This document shows, in pieces, positions 1 to 7,167 of a DNA stretch of 23,481 nucleotides (within the stretch, counting starts at the first letter, position 1; each line of letters begins with the position of its first letter). The DNA lies in the NCBI GenBank assembly GCA_934623575.1, contig CAKTVL010000024.1:1-23481 (forward strand), read 5' to 3'. The position numbers and the translations under genes are program-made. Source of the stretch: an uncultured Oscillospiraceae bacterium. Lineage in GTDB: Bacteria; Bacillota; Clostridia; Oscillospirales; Oscillospiraceae. The notes beneath the pieces were generated by a model that saw only the letters and a program-made list of their open reading frames with translations, searched no databases and was not told where the DNA came from.

Positions 1-72
1 GTATAGCTCAGTTGGTAGAGCAGCGGTCTCCAAAACCGCGTGTCGAGAGTTCGAGCCTTTCTGCCCCTGCCA
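1..72 (+). tRNA. tRNA-Trp (CCA anticodon), 5' end cut by window
   Basis: Cloverleaf is readable from acceptor position 5 on: D arm from base 6, anticodon stem 23-27/35-39, loop 28-34 with anticodon CCA at 30-32, T arm 45-61 with TTCGAGC loop, 3' acceptor strand 62-68, discriminator G69 and an encoded CCA at 70-72. About four 5' acceptor bases lie before the window. The CCA anticodon reads the Trp codon UGG. Confidence 0.95.
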
Positions 73-102
73 AAAACACCACCCGACAGGGTGGTGTTTT
101 TT
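73..102 (+). terminator. Intrinsic terminator of tRNA-Trp
   Basis: An 8-bp GC-rich stem (77-84 with 89-96), GACA loop and a run of six T follow the CCA end directly. Flanking A residues on the 5' side can extend the stem and give a T-run on the minus strand, so it may also stop transcription coming from the convergent ogt gene. Confidence 0.9.
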
Positions 103-229
103 ATATTCTATATCTACCGTCGATTGACAAGGGCAAACACGCCTGGCAGCGATGGTATATTCAATGGTGCGACCAAGGTTTTCCGGCTCATCTGTGTCCC
201 ACTGGGGGCGCTGTTTTCCGGGATGGCCG

Positions 230-691
230 TCAACGCTGCCGCGCTTCCAGCTCCAGCAGCGCCTTTTTCATGTCCAGCCCGCCGCCGTAGCCCGTCAGTG
301 CGCCGTTGGCCCCCACCACCCGGTGGCAGGGAACGATGATATATATCGGGTTTCGGTGGTTGGCCATGCCCACTGCGCGGCAGGCCTTTGGCTGCCCGAT
401 GGCTTGGGCGATCTGCTGATAGCTGCGGGTCTCGCCGTAGGGAATGTCCCGTAGGGCGGCCCAGACCTTTTCCTGAAAGGGCGTTCCCTGCAGACGGAGG
501 GGAAAATCAAAGGTGGTACGCGTACCGGCGAAATACTCGTCCAGCTGCCGGCAGACCGCCTCGGTCAGCGCATTGGGCGCATCCTCCGGCAGCGCTGTCG
601 CGTCCGCGCGCTTCAGCGCGATGACGGCGCCGTCCTGATAGGTGATCACCAGCTCGCCTACTGGCGCGTGGTAAATGGCGGTTCCCTGCAT
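230..691 (-). CDS. ogt: Methylated-DNA--protein-cysteine S-methyltransferase
   Basis: Suicide DNA-repair enzyme that moves the alkyl group of O6-methylguanine (or O4-methylthymine) onto its own cysteine in the cytoplasm. The 153-aa product has the active-site PCHRV motif with Cys122, the RAVG arginine-finger motif (Arg105, 17 residues before the cysteine as in human MGMT) and the winged-helix segment beginning around TPFQEKVW (70-77). A full-length bacterial Ogt-type protein has a short N-terminal domain like this one; there is no Ada regulatory domain. The ATG has AAAGGAG eight bases upstream. It lies 45 bp after the solute-binding lipoprotein gene on the same strand, with no terminator between them, so the two are probably cotranscribed. 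The converging tRNA-Trp terminator is the nearest downstream stop signal. Confidence 0.93.
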   Translation of the reverse strand: MQGTAIYHAPVGELVITYQDGAVIALKRADATALPEDAPNALTEAVCRQLDEYFAGTRTTFDFPLRLQGTPFQEKVWAALRDIPYGETRSYQQIAQAIGQPKACRAVGMANHRNPIYIIVPCHRVVGANGALTGYGGGLDMKKALLELEARQR

Positions 692-736
692 GGCATAGTC
701 TCCTTTCGTGTATTTCTTCTTGCGATTTTGCCGCGC

Positions 737-1828
737 TCAGGCCACGTCCCAGCGGTCCGTGTCCTTCACGTCCACGCCGCTGTCCGTCAGCGATTGCATC
801 AGGTCGTCGATCAGCGTGTCCGCATCCTCGATGCTCTCGGCGGCATCAGGACTGGTCAGCAGGCTGGGCGCAAGGGCCACGCCGGTGCTCTGCACCAGTG
901 CGGCCTCGTCCACGGTGGGCAAGCGATAGTCCCCGCACTCCGCGGCCACATCCGCCCCGGCAGCGGACAGAACGAACTCCTGCCACAGCCGCGCCGCGTT
1001 GGGATGCCCGGCGTCGGCCAGAATGGCGCTGGCGCTGACCACACCGAAGGTGCCGGAGGCGGGCACGATCACCCGCAGCGCGTCGGTGCTGTCGCCCTGC
1101 AGGGCGGACAGCCCATCGTGGAGCCATCCCACGGCGATCACGCACTCACCGGTGGGCAGGCACTTTACAAAGGTGTCGTCCGCAGCGGTGTAGAACTGCA
1201 CGCTGGTGTCCAGCTCCGTCAGAAAGTCGATGCCGCCCTCCCGGCCTAGCTGCACCGCAGCGCCCTGCGCTACCAGCTGCCCGACCTCCGTGGTGCGGTA
1301 GTCCGGCACCCAGAGCAGCTCCCGATATACCGGGTCGGTCAGGTCGGCCCAGTCCTTGGGCGCGGAAATGCCCATGCGCCGCAGCACGTCGGCATTGACG
1401 GCGAACACCACCGCGTCGGCGGCCACGCCGTACCAATAGCCGTCGCCATCGCCGAAGGCCGCGTTGGTAAGATGCCCGGCGTTCTCCGCCGGATAGGCCA
1501 GCAGCCTGCCCGCCGCTGCCAGCGCACGGCAGGTGTCGCTGCCGCCGAGCCACACGTCGCCCCGCGCGTTCTCCGCCTGCGCGGTGGGCCGGAAGGTGAC
1601 GGAGATGCCGAACAGCGTCTCGAATTTCTGGCACAGCGCGGTCATATACGCCTCATCCCCGTCGCCGCACACCGTCAGCCGCCCCTCGTCACGGGCGTCG
1701 TCGATCAGCGTCTCCAGCCCGGAGAAGCCCGCAGGATAGGTAGGCGCCTCGTCCTGCGTGCCGCTGCCGCAGGCGCACAGGCTCAGCACCAGCGATAGGG
1801 CCAGCACCGCAGTAAGCATCCGCTTCAT
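737..1828 (-). CDS. Extracellular solute-binding lipoprotein (ABC transporter, iron/spermidine-type fold)
   Basis: Predicted periplasm-facing, membrane-anchored binding protein of 363 aa. The start begins MKRMLTAV with an AAGGAGG site just upstream; an in-frame extension to 1957 is rejected because it would begin upstream of the promoter. Residues 1-20 form a lipoprotein signal peptide with Cys20 (LCAC lipobox) as the lipidation site. The body resembles the Fe(III)/2-aminoethylphosphonate/spermidine-type binding-protein family: an early beta strand (GRLTVCGDGD), a middle GYWYGVAADAVVFAVN segment and PKDWADLTDP, which is typical of such proteins. No permease or ATPase gene is beside it, so the transporter partner and the ligand are unknown. 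The family is fairly sure; the substrate is not. Confidence 0.82.
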   Translation of the reverse strand: MKRMLTAVLALSLVLSLCACGSGTQDEAPTYPAGFSGLETLIDDARDEGRLTVCGDGDEAYMTALCQKFETLFGISVTFRPTAQAENARGDVWLGGSDTCRALAAAGRLLAYPAENAGHLTNAAFGDGDGYWYGVAADAVVFAVNADVLRRMGISAPKDWADLTDPVYRELLWVPDYRTTEVGQLVAQGAAVQLGREGGIDFLTELDTSVQFYTAADDTFVKCLPTGECVIAVGWLHDGLSALQGDSTDALRVIVPASGTFGVVSASAILADAGHPNAARLWQEFVLSAAGADVAAECGDYRLPTVDEAALVQSTGVALAPSLLTSPDAAESIEDADTLIDDLMQSLTDSGVDVKDTDRWDVA

Positions 1829-1879
1829 AAGCGTTCCTCCTTCAAACCGCCCGCTTCCCGGCCGGCCATTGTCCCGTCC

Positions 1880-1908
1880 ATTATAGCGGAGACGCCGCCC
1901 CCTGTCAA
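1880..1908 (-). promoter_or_regulatory. Consensus sigma-A promoter for the lipoprotein-ogt unit
   Basis: On the minus strand TTGACA (1903-1908), a 17-bp spacer and TATAAT (1880-1885): both hexamers match the consensus perfectly. It sits about 50 bp upstream of the ATG at 1828 and supports that start. Confidence 0.92.
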
Positions 1909-1974
1909 ATCCCGTCGGCCCTGGGCCACAAAGTGAAATATTTGACGATATGCCCAAAACAAACTCGAATTACA

Positions 1975-1987
1975 GTGCAGTATGCAC
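1975..1987. repeat. Short inverted repeat upstream of the MATE gene
   Basis: GTGCA-GTA-TGCAC, a perfect 5-3-5 dyad lying 45 bp upstream of the MATE promoter -35. It could be a regulator site, but it is short enough to occur by chance. Apart from this dyad and the two promoters, nothing recognisable is in 1829-2115. Confidence 0.3.
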
Positions 1988-2032
1988 AAAAAAGGCGCCC
2001 TGCAACGTAAAAAATATTCCGTTCACCGGGGG

Positions 2033-2061
2033 TTGATTTGTGCAATGCGCTGTGATATACT
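2033..2061 (+). promoter_or_regulatory. Sigma-A promoter of the MATE gene
   Basis: TTGATT (2033-2038), 17-bp spacer, TATACT (2056-2061), ending 54 bp before the ATG. Confidence 0.8.
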
Positions 2062-2115
2062 GGCAATCACGTTCGGATGTTTCTATGTGATTTTATTGTA
2101 TAGGAGGGTGCGGGC

Positions 2116-3495
2116 ATGAAAATTGCAGCGCACCGGAGGGCACTCACCGTGGAGATGACCTCCGGTTCACTTTGGAAAAATATCCTGCTGTTCAGCTTGC
2201 CGCTGATGATGACCCAGGTGCTGGAGGTGCTGTTCAACCTCAGCGACGTGGCCATCGCCGGCAAGTACGCGTACAACACCTACATCGCCCTGGGCTCCGT
2301 GGGCTCCACCACCACCCTGGTGACGCTGTTCACGGGACTGCTGATCGGCCTGGGCGGCGGCGTCAACGTGGCCGTGGCCCGCGGGCTGGGCATGGGCAAT
2401 GACGAGGACGTGGAGCACACCACCCACTCGTCCTTTCTGATCTGCCTGGCCATGGGCGTGCTGACCTGCCTGGTCTGCGTCTTTCTGGCCGAGCCCATGC
2501 TGCGCCTGCTGCACACCAAGGAGGAGTTCCTCCCCGGCGCGGTGCTGTACCTGAAGCTCTATGCCCTGGGCCTGCCGGCCATGGGCATCTACAACTGCGG
2601 CAACGGCGTCCTCAGCGCCACCGGCGACACCAAGCGCCCCCTGCTGTACCTGACGGTGGCCGGCGTGCTGAATGTGATACTGAACCTGGTGTTCGTTATC
2701 GGCTGCGGTATGGCGGCCGAGGGCGTGGCTATCGCCAGCGCCATCGCCCAGTGGGTGTCTGCGCTGCTCATTATCATCCATCTGCTGCACCGCAAGGACG
2801 CCTGCCGTCTGGATCTGCGCAAGCTGCGGCTGCACCGCCTGGCCTCCAAGCGTGTGCTGCTGATCGGAATCCCCTCCGGTCTGCAGAACGCCATATTCGC
2901 CGTGGCTAACCTGTTCGTGCAGGCAGGCCTGAACTCCTTCGACGAGATCACCGTCTCCGGCGCGGCGGCTGCCGCCAATGCCGATACGCTGGTGTTCAAC
3001 ATGATGGCCGCGTTTTACACCGCCTGCGCCAGCTTTGTCAGCCGCAACTGGGGCGCGGGCAAGAAGGACCGCATCCTCAAGAGCTTCTATATCAGCATGC
3101 TCTACGCCGCCGTTGTGGGCGTGCTGGTCGGCGTGCTGCTGACTGTCTTCGGTCGGGAGTTTCTGGGCCTGTTTGCCGACAAGCCCGAGGTCATCGACGC
3201 CGGCGTGGACCGCCTGCGGATCATGGCCTTCTCCTACTGGATCGGCCCCCTGATGGACGCCAGCATCGCCGCCTCCCGCGGCCTGGGCCGCAGCGTGGCC
3301 CCCACCATTATGGTCATTCTGGGCTCCTGCGTGTTCCGGGTCATCTGGATCTACACCATCTTTGCCTACTTCCACACGATCACGTCCCTGTATCTGCTGT
3401 ATATGTTTTCCTGGATACTCACCGGCGTGGCGGAGTATATCTACTTCCGCATTACTTACAAGCGCAATGTGCTCACTGCCCGCGCCACATGGTAA
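2116..3495 (+). CDS. MATE family multidrug/metabolite efflux transporter
   Basis: Integral membrane antiporter of 459 aa, expected to export organic cations, drugs or metabolites with Na+ or H+ influx. The sequence has the length and 12-helix pattern of the family, in two MatE halves. The cytoplasmic lead-in GSLWKNILLFSLPLM near residues 17-31 and the helix-1 residues after it are typical, and the second half begins after a basic linker (RKLRLHRLASKR) near residue 240. The start is chosen by an AGGAGG site at 2102-2107; a second in-frame ATG at codon 14 has no comparable site. It is a single-gene unit between its own promoter and a strong terminator. The substrate cannot be told from sequence. 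Confidence 0.93.
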   Translation: MKIAAHRRALTVEMTSGSLWKNILLFSLPLMMTQVLEVLFNLSDVAIAGKYAYNTYIALGSVGSTTTLVTLFTGLLIGLGGGVNVAVARGLGMGNDEDVEHTTHSSFLICLAMGVLTCLVCVFLAEPMLRLLHTKEEFLPGAVLYLKLYALGLPAMGIYNCGNGVLSATGDTKRPLLYLTVAGVLNVILNLVFVIGCGMAAEGVAIASAIAQWVSALLIIIHLLHRKDACRLDLRKLRLHRLASKRVLLIGIPSGLQNAIFAVANLFVQAGLNSFDEITVSGAAAAANADTLVFNMMAAFYTACASFVSRNWGAGKKDRILKSFYISMLYAAVVGVLVGVLLTVFGREFLGLFADKPEVIDAGVDRLRIMAFSYWIGPLMDASIAASRGLGRSVAPTIMVILGSCVFRVIWIYTIFAYFHTITSLYLLYMFSWILTGVAEYIYFRITYKRNVLTARATW

Positions 3496-3496
3496 C

Positions 3497-3530
3497 AAAA
3501 AAGACCGTGCCGAGAGGCACGGCCTTTTTC
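3497..3530. terminator. Bidirectional intrinsic terminator
   Basis: Stem 3505-3511 with 3516-3522, GAGA loop, A-run before and T-run after. It serves the MATE gene on plus and the lipoprotein gene ending at 3541 on minus. Confidence 0.9.
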
Positions 3531-3540
3531 TATTGCGGCG

Positions 3541-4245
3541 TTACTGCACGGCGGTGAACAGCGCTGCCATGTCGGCGGTGACATCCTCGGTGAAGCTGCA
3601 CAGCGTCACCGTGTAAAGGTAGTTGTCCGCCTTCAGGCAGATCAGCAGCTCGTACATGGGCACGTCCTGGTTCTTGGCGCTGACGGCCACCGCCGGCACG
3701 CTCTTCTGCCCGGCGAAGTCCACCGCGGTCAGCTGGGCCGTTACCTCTGTCAGTCCGTACTCCTTCCACAGCGCGGGCAGCTGCTCCGCCGTGGCCTCCG
3801 TGGTCTCCTGTGCCGTCACGGTCTTGCCGTTCAGCAGCCCCAGATTCTCGAAACTCACGGCGATGGTCATCAGCCCGTCGGTGGACACGGCGTACATATC
3901 CCGCACCGGGGCGTCCTCCGCCAGACGCTGCTGCAGCGCCTCGCTGTCCGCGCCGTCGGACAGCAGAGCGCTGAGGGCGTCGATCTCCTCTTCGGTGTAA
4001 AACACCCAGCTGTCGTCCAGCGTGCAGGAGATGCCCGCCAGATGGTTGGTATAGGTGCCGCCGTTCACGGTGCCCTGGTCGGGCGCGTCCGGCTCCTGCG
4101 CGGGCGGCTGCACCGCCCCGCCGGCGGTATCCTCCGTGCCGGGGGCCACGCCGCCGCCGGCCTGCGCATCGTCCTGACTGCCGCAGGCGGTCATGGATGC
4201 CGTCAGCAGCACCGCCAGCAGCAGTGCGGTCAGCTTCTTCACCAT
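3541..4245 (-). CDS. Putative lipoprotein of unknown function
   Basis: A 234-aa predicted surface lipoprotein. Residues 1-20 are a signal peptide (MVKKLTALLLAVLL...) and MTAC is the lipobox, giving Cys21 as the lipidated residue. It is followed by a low-complexity acidic, Gly/Ala/Pro-rich linker to about residue 60, then a folded domain of mixed strands and helices without a motif I can name. The ATG at 4245 has AGGAGGTG upstream, and a promoter lies just before it; an in-frame upstream ATG at 4299 would overlap the promoter -10 region. It forms a single-gene unit convergent with the MATE gene. I do not recognise a family. Confidence 0.8.
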   Translation of the reverse strand: MVKKLTALLLAVLLTASMTACGSQDDAQAGGGVAPGTEDTAGGAVQPPAQEPDAPDQGTVNGGTYTNHLAGISCTLDDSWVFYTEEEIDALSALLSDGADSEALQQRLAEDAPVRDMYAVSTDGLMTIAVSFENLGLLNGKTVTAQETTEATAEQLPALWKEYGLTEVTAQLTAVDFAGQKSVPAVAVSAKNQDVPMYELLICLKADNYLYTVTLCSFTEDVTADMAALFTAVQ

Positions 4246-4289
4246 GTGTGATGCACCTCCTGTGTGGGTAAGACATTTTCTTCGACCGT

Positions 4290-4318
4290 ATTTTACCAAA
4301 TCCGGCGGCGAATTACAA
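4290..4318 (-). promoter_or_regulatory. Sigma-A promoter of the lipoprotein gene
   Basis: On the minus strand TTGTAA (4313-4318), 17-bp spacer, TAAAAT (4290-4295). Confidence 0.8.
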
Positions 4319-4427
4319 GGGCGGAGTGTCCGCCGCCCCGGAGCGAAAAATCAAAGCCCTTTGCCATTTCCCGACGGGAACCGCGCCTTTTGCCGTTTAC
4401 AATAACGGAAAAAGGAGGGGGTATCCC

Positions 4428-6413
4428 ATGAAACATCTGCTCCCGGCGATGCGGCAGACCGCCCTGCGCATCCCCTGGCCCGCGGTGTGCTGCTGCGCCG
4501 CCGCCCTGCTGCTGGCGGCCGCCGCCCCCGGCGGACAGTATGCGCCCTGGTCCCTGGCGGCGGTGTCCGCCGCCGGTGTGGGCTGGCCGGGGCTGGCCTC
4601 CGTGGCCTGCGCGGGCCTGGGGGCGTTCTTCTGCCTGGATTTCCAGCCGGGCCTGCGGCACACCGCCGCCGCCCTGCTGCTCTTCTGCGCCCACACGGCG
4701 CTGTGTACCACCCGGCTGTACCGCCGCCCGTGGTTCCGGCCCGTGGCCGCCGTCTGCGCCGCCGGACTGACCCAACTGCCCTACCTGCTCCAGCGCAGCG
4801 GTCGCCAGTGGGCGCTGGGCATGGCGTCGCTGGTGCTGCTGTACGGCCTGTCGTCGCTGCTGCCCGCCCTGCTGCCGGAGAGCTCCGCCTCCGGGGAGGA
4901 CCGCCGCCGCGCCTGGTTTTTGCTGCTGCTGGGGGTGTGCGCCGTGCCGGCGGGCTGGACGGCGGCGGGTTTTTCCCCGGCCGCCGTGCTGGCATCGCTG
5001 CTGCTGTTGGCCTTTACGGCACCGCAGCCCGCCGCGCTGGCGGCGGGCGCGGGGGCACTGGCCGGGCTGGTGCTGGACCTCTGCGGCGCGGGGGAGCTGT
5101 ACCTGACCGTGGTGCTGTGCGCCGCCGGTGCCGCCGCTGCCGCCCTGCGCCGCCTTCCGCGGCTGCTGAGCGCCGGTGCCTTCTGCGCCGCCGGTGTGGT
5201 GGCGTCGCTGCTGCTGGGGGACGCCCGCCCTCTGGCGTCCCTGTGCCAGATGCTCACCGCCTCCGGCGCGTGGCTCCTGCTGCAGGAGGGCGCGTCGCCG
5301 TGCCTGCCGGACAGCGCCGTGCCGCCCCCGCAGGAGTCCGCTGCCCCGGCCGCCGCCTTCCGCGCGGTGTATGACAGCCTGGAGGACCCGCCCGCCAGGC
5401 CGGAGAACCCCGCCGTGCTGTTCGACCGGGCGGCGGAGCAGGTCTGCCGGGACTGCCCCCTGCGCAGCGACTGCTGGCAGACCCACTATACCGACACCTA
5501 CAACGCCTTCAACGACGCCTGCCCGGCCCTGCTGCAGCGGGGACAGGCCCTGGCTGAGGACTTTCCGCCCCATTTCGCCGCCCGCTGCGTGCGCTTTCCC
5601 CGGCTTCTGGCGGCCCTGGACGGCCAGCTCCGCGATTTCCTCCAGCGGCGGCTGCACCACGCCCGGCTGGACGCCGCCTACCGTCTGGCCCGGGAGCAGT
5701 ACCGCCAGGTGGCGGAGGTGCTGTCCCGCACCGCACCGCCGGAGCGGACGCGCAGCCCCCGCCTGACCTGCCGCACCGCCGCCGCCCTGCGCCCCAAGGT
5801 GGGGGAGAAGCTCTGCGGCGACCAGTACGCCCTGTTCCACACCGGGGACACCGTGTACATGGCCTTGTCCGACGGCATGGGCAGCGGCGAAGCTGCCCAC
5901 TGCGAGGCCGCCATGACCGTCCGCCTGCTGCGCCAGTTCCTGCAGGCGGGCATAGAGCCCCTTCCGGCGCTTCAGACGCTGAACACCGCCGCCATGCTCC
6001 GTTGCCGGGGCGGCGCCGGCTTCACCACCATCGACCTGGCCTGTCTGGACCGCTCCGCCGGCACGCTGACGCTGTATAAATACGGCGCCGCGCCGTCTTA
6101 CATCAAGCGCCGCGGCACGGTGGCGCGCTACCGCGGACAGGCCCTGCCCGCCGGGCTGGAGAGCGCCGACAGCGCCGTGCCGCCCCAGCAGATCCCGGTG
6201 TCGCCGGGCACCTGGCTGGTGCAGGTGTCCGACGGCGTGGCCGGCGAGGACGACGAGTGGCTCCAGGACCTGCTGGCCGGCTGGGACGGCACGTCCCCCC
6301 GGGCCCTGACCGATGAGATCCTGCGCCAGTCCGCCCGGCGCACCGGCAGCGCGGACGACTGCGCCGTGCTGGTGCTGGCCGTGGACGGCCGCCAGGATAC
6401 CCACCCCGTGTAG
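4428..6413 (+). CDS. spoIIE: Stage II sporulation protein E (membrane PP2C phosphatase)
   Basis: Asymmetric-septum protein phosphatase that dephosphorylates SpoIIAA-P and thereby frees sigma-F in the forespore. The 661-aa product has a highly hydrophobic N-terminal half (about residues 10-290, several membrane helices), a soluble middle region with a C-x2-C-x5-C cluster (Cys340, Cys343, Cys349), and a C-terminal PP2C domain from about 450. Metal-binding motifs are in place: Asp465 (DQYA), SDGMGSG with Asp482, VSDGV with Asp602, and SADDCAVL with Asp643/Asp644. It is shorter than the B. subtilis protein (827 aa), mainly in the N-terminal and central parts. The ATG follows AAAGGAGGGG; a longer in-frame start at 4326 lacks such a site. 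A TACAAT at 4398-4403 could be a -10, but I see no convincing -35 or Spo0A box pair. Confidence 0.93.
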   Translation: MKHLLPAMRQTALRIPWPAVCCCAAALLLAAAAPGGQYAPWSLAAVSAAGVGWPGLASVACAGLGAFFCLDFQPGLRHTAAALLLFCAHTALCTTRLYRRPWFRPVAAVCAAGLTQLPYLLQRSGRQWALGMASLVLLYGLSSLLPALLPESSASGEDRRRAWFLLLLGVCAVPAGWTAAGFSPAAVLASLLLLAFTAPQPAALAAGAGALAGLVLDLCGAGELYLTVVLCAAGAAAAALRRLPRLLSAGAFCAAGVVASLLLGDARPLASLCQMLTASGAWLLLQEGASPCLPDSAVPPPQESAAPAAAFRAVYDSLEDPPARPENPAVLFDRAAEQVCRDCPLRSDCWQTHYTDTYNAFNDACPALLQRGQALAEDFPPHFAARCVRFPRLLAALDGQLRDFLQRRLHHARLDAAYRLAREQYRQVAEVLSRTAPPERTRSPRLTCRTAAALRPKVGEKLCGDQYALFHTGDTVYMALSDGMGSGEAAHCEAAMTVRLLRQFLQAGIEPLPALQTLNTAAMLRCRGGAGFTTIDLACLDRSAGTLTLYKYGAAPSYIKRRGTVARYRGQALPAGLESADSAVPPQQIPVSPGTWLVQVSDGVAGEDDEWLQDLLAGWDGTSPRALTDEILRQSARRTGSADDCAVLVLAVDGRQDTHPV

Positions 6414-6450
6414 CCGACAAAAGGCGGCAGGAAATTTTGCCCGCACCGCC

Positions 6451-6480
6451 GTATAACTTCCCGCTGCCGCGGCGATACTA
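6451..6480 (+). promoter_or_regulatory. Predicted sigma-F forespore promoter
   Basis: GTATA (6451-6455), a 15-bp spacer, then GGCGATACTA (6471-6480). This matches the published B. subtilis sigma-F pattern GYATA / GGNRANAHTR at every position. The first base of the final heptamer is G rather than C, so it fits sigma-F better than sigma-G. It lies between spoIIE and the 85-aa gene. Confidence 0.72.
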
Positions 6481-6525
6481 TGGCTGTAACACCACCGCCG
6501 TCACGGCTGCAAGGAGGCATTGGTT

Positions 6526-6783
6526 TTGGTAAAAGGCGTTTCCCGCCGCGTCATCGTCGTGGACTCTCCCGACCCGCGGATATTTGAACAGGCGATCTTC
6601 ATCCTCCCCACAGACGGCGGCGGCGTCAGCTCCCGCCAGCTGGTAGACGAGGCGGTGCGCATTGCCCGCAGCTATGCCCGCACCCAGGGCGGCAAGCGCC
6701 GCTGGCATCCGCCCGCCTGGCTGTGGGCGGTATGGGGCGCATCCGCCTGCGGCCTGGTGTGGCTGCTGGCGGCGCTCCTGTGA
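6526..6783 (+). CDS. Small membrane protein of unknown function downstream of spoIIE
   Basis: An 85-aa protein. The start is TTG at 6526, because AAGGAGG at 6511-6517 is eight bases away; the other TTG at 6520 is only two bases from that site. The N-terminal part has a strand pattern (RRVIVVDSPDP) and a short amphipathic stretch with FEQAIFIL, then a basic segment GGKRRWH near 56-61. One hydrophobic Trp/Ala/Leu helix follows at about 64-84, ending at the C-terminus: a tail-anchored topology with the soluble part probably in the cytoplasm. It follows spoIIE by 112 bp with its own sigma-F-type promoter and is closed by a terminator at 6882. I do not recognise the family. A forespore membrane role is inference from the promoter and neighbour. 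Confidence 0.75.
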   Translation: MVKGVSRRVIVVDSPDPRIFEQAIFILPTDGGGVSSRQLVDEAVRIARSYARTQGGKRRWHPPAWLWAVWGASACGLVWLLAALL

Positions 6784-6881
6784 CGAGTGCTTTTCCCGGC
6801 GTTTCTTCGCCGTTTCTGCCCCTTTCCTGCGCCTTCTGCATTGCAGTCCGCCGCATGGGGTCCTGTTTTTTCTCCTCACTT

Positions 6882-6914
6882 GGGGCGGACGCATCGCGTC
6901 CGCCCCCTCTTTTT
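6882..6914 (+). terminator. Intrinsic terminator after the 85-aa gene
   Basis: Perfect 11-bp GC-rich stem (6882-6892 with 6896-6906), 3-base loop, then CTCTTTTT. It probably ends the spoIIE-region transcript. The stretch 6784-6881 before it holds no gene I can support. Confidence 0.88.
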
Positions 6915-6926
6915 GTTTAGTGTGCC

Positions 6927-6976
6927 GCTCCAAAAACAGATCCCCATCCGACAGGATGGGGATCTGTTTTTGGAGC
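6927..6976 (-). terminator. tRNA-Gly terminator: perfect 23-bp inverted repeat
   Basis: Arms 6927-6949 and 6954-6976 are exact reverse complements around a 4-base loop. The right arm includes the last six bases of the tRNA-Gly gene (GCTCCA on the minus strand). On the minus strand the stem ends in a five-T run (6936-6932), so it can act as an intrinsic terminator; it also has T-run geometry on plus. Confidence 0.88.
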
Positions 6977-7044
6977 AGGGTACGGGAGTCGAACCCGCCT
7001 TAACGGCTTGGGAAGCCGCTGTAATACCGATATACCAACCCTGC
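6971..7044 (-). tRNA. tRNA-Gly (CCC anticodon)
   Basis: Minus-strand cloverleaf with acceptor GCAGGGT/ACCCTGC, D arm with ATCGGT loop, anticodon loop TTCCCAA giving anticodon CCC (reads GGG), T arm with TTCGACT loop, discriminator T and an encoded CCA at the 3' end (6973-6971). The CCC isoacceptor fits a GC-rich genome. Confidence 0.94.
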
Positions 7045-7062
7045 GATTCAGTTGACTGGACT

Positions 7063-7091
7063 ATTGTAGCACACCGCCGCCGCTTTTGCAA
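7063..7091 (-). promoter_or_regulatory. Promoter of tRNA-Gly
   Basis: On the minus strand TTGCAA (7086-7091), 17-bp spacer, TACAAT (7063-7068), 18 bp before the tRNA 5' end. Confidence 0.85.
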
Positions 7092-7101
7092 CCGGAAATT
7101 C

Positions 7102-7108
7102 TGTCGAA
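7102..7108 (+). promoter_or_regulatory. Possible Spo0A box upstream of dacF
   Basis: TGTCGAA matches the 0A-box core TGNCGAA exactly, 59 bp before the ATG. A 7-mer is expected a few times by chance in a window this size, so this is only suggestive. Confidence 0.3.
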
Positions 7109-7167
7109 GGGGCATGAACCTCTTGTCCCGGCACATATCTATGGTAAAAACGTATGGAGGGGACTCT

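Noticed and set aside
1829..1957. N-terminal extension of the solute-binding protein
   Set aside because: The extension contains the perfect TTGACA-17-TATAAT promoter and precedes the signal peptide.
2167..3498. 443-codon antisense frame over the MATE gene
   Set aside because: His/Gln/Gly-rich complement of a membrane protein; no independent start signals.
4281..4287. TTCGACC as a Spo0A box upstream of spoIIE
   Set aside because: One mismatch in a 7-mer, no second box, and far from the possible -10.
4293..6446. 717-codon antisense frame over spoIIE
   Set aside because: Shadow frame rich in Ala, Gly, Gln and Arg; sense frame is SpoIIE with all PP2C motifs.
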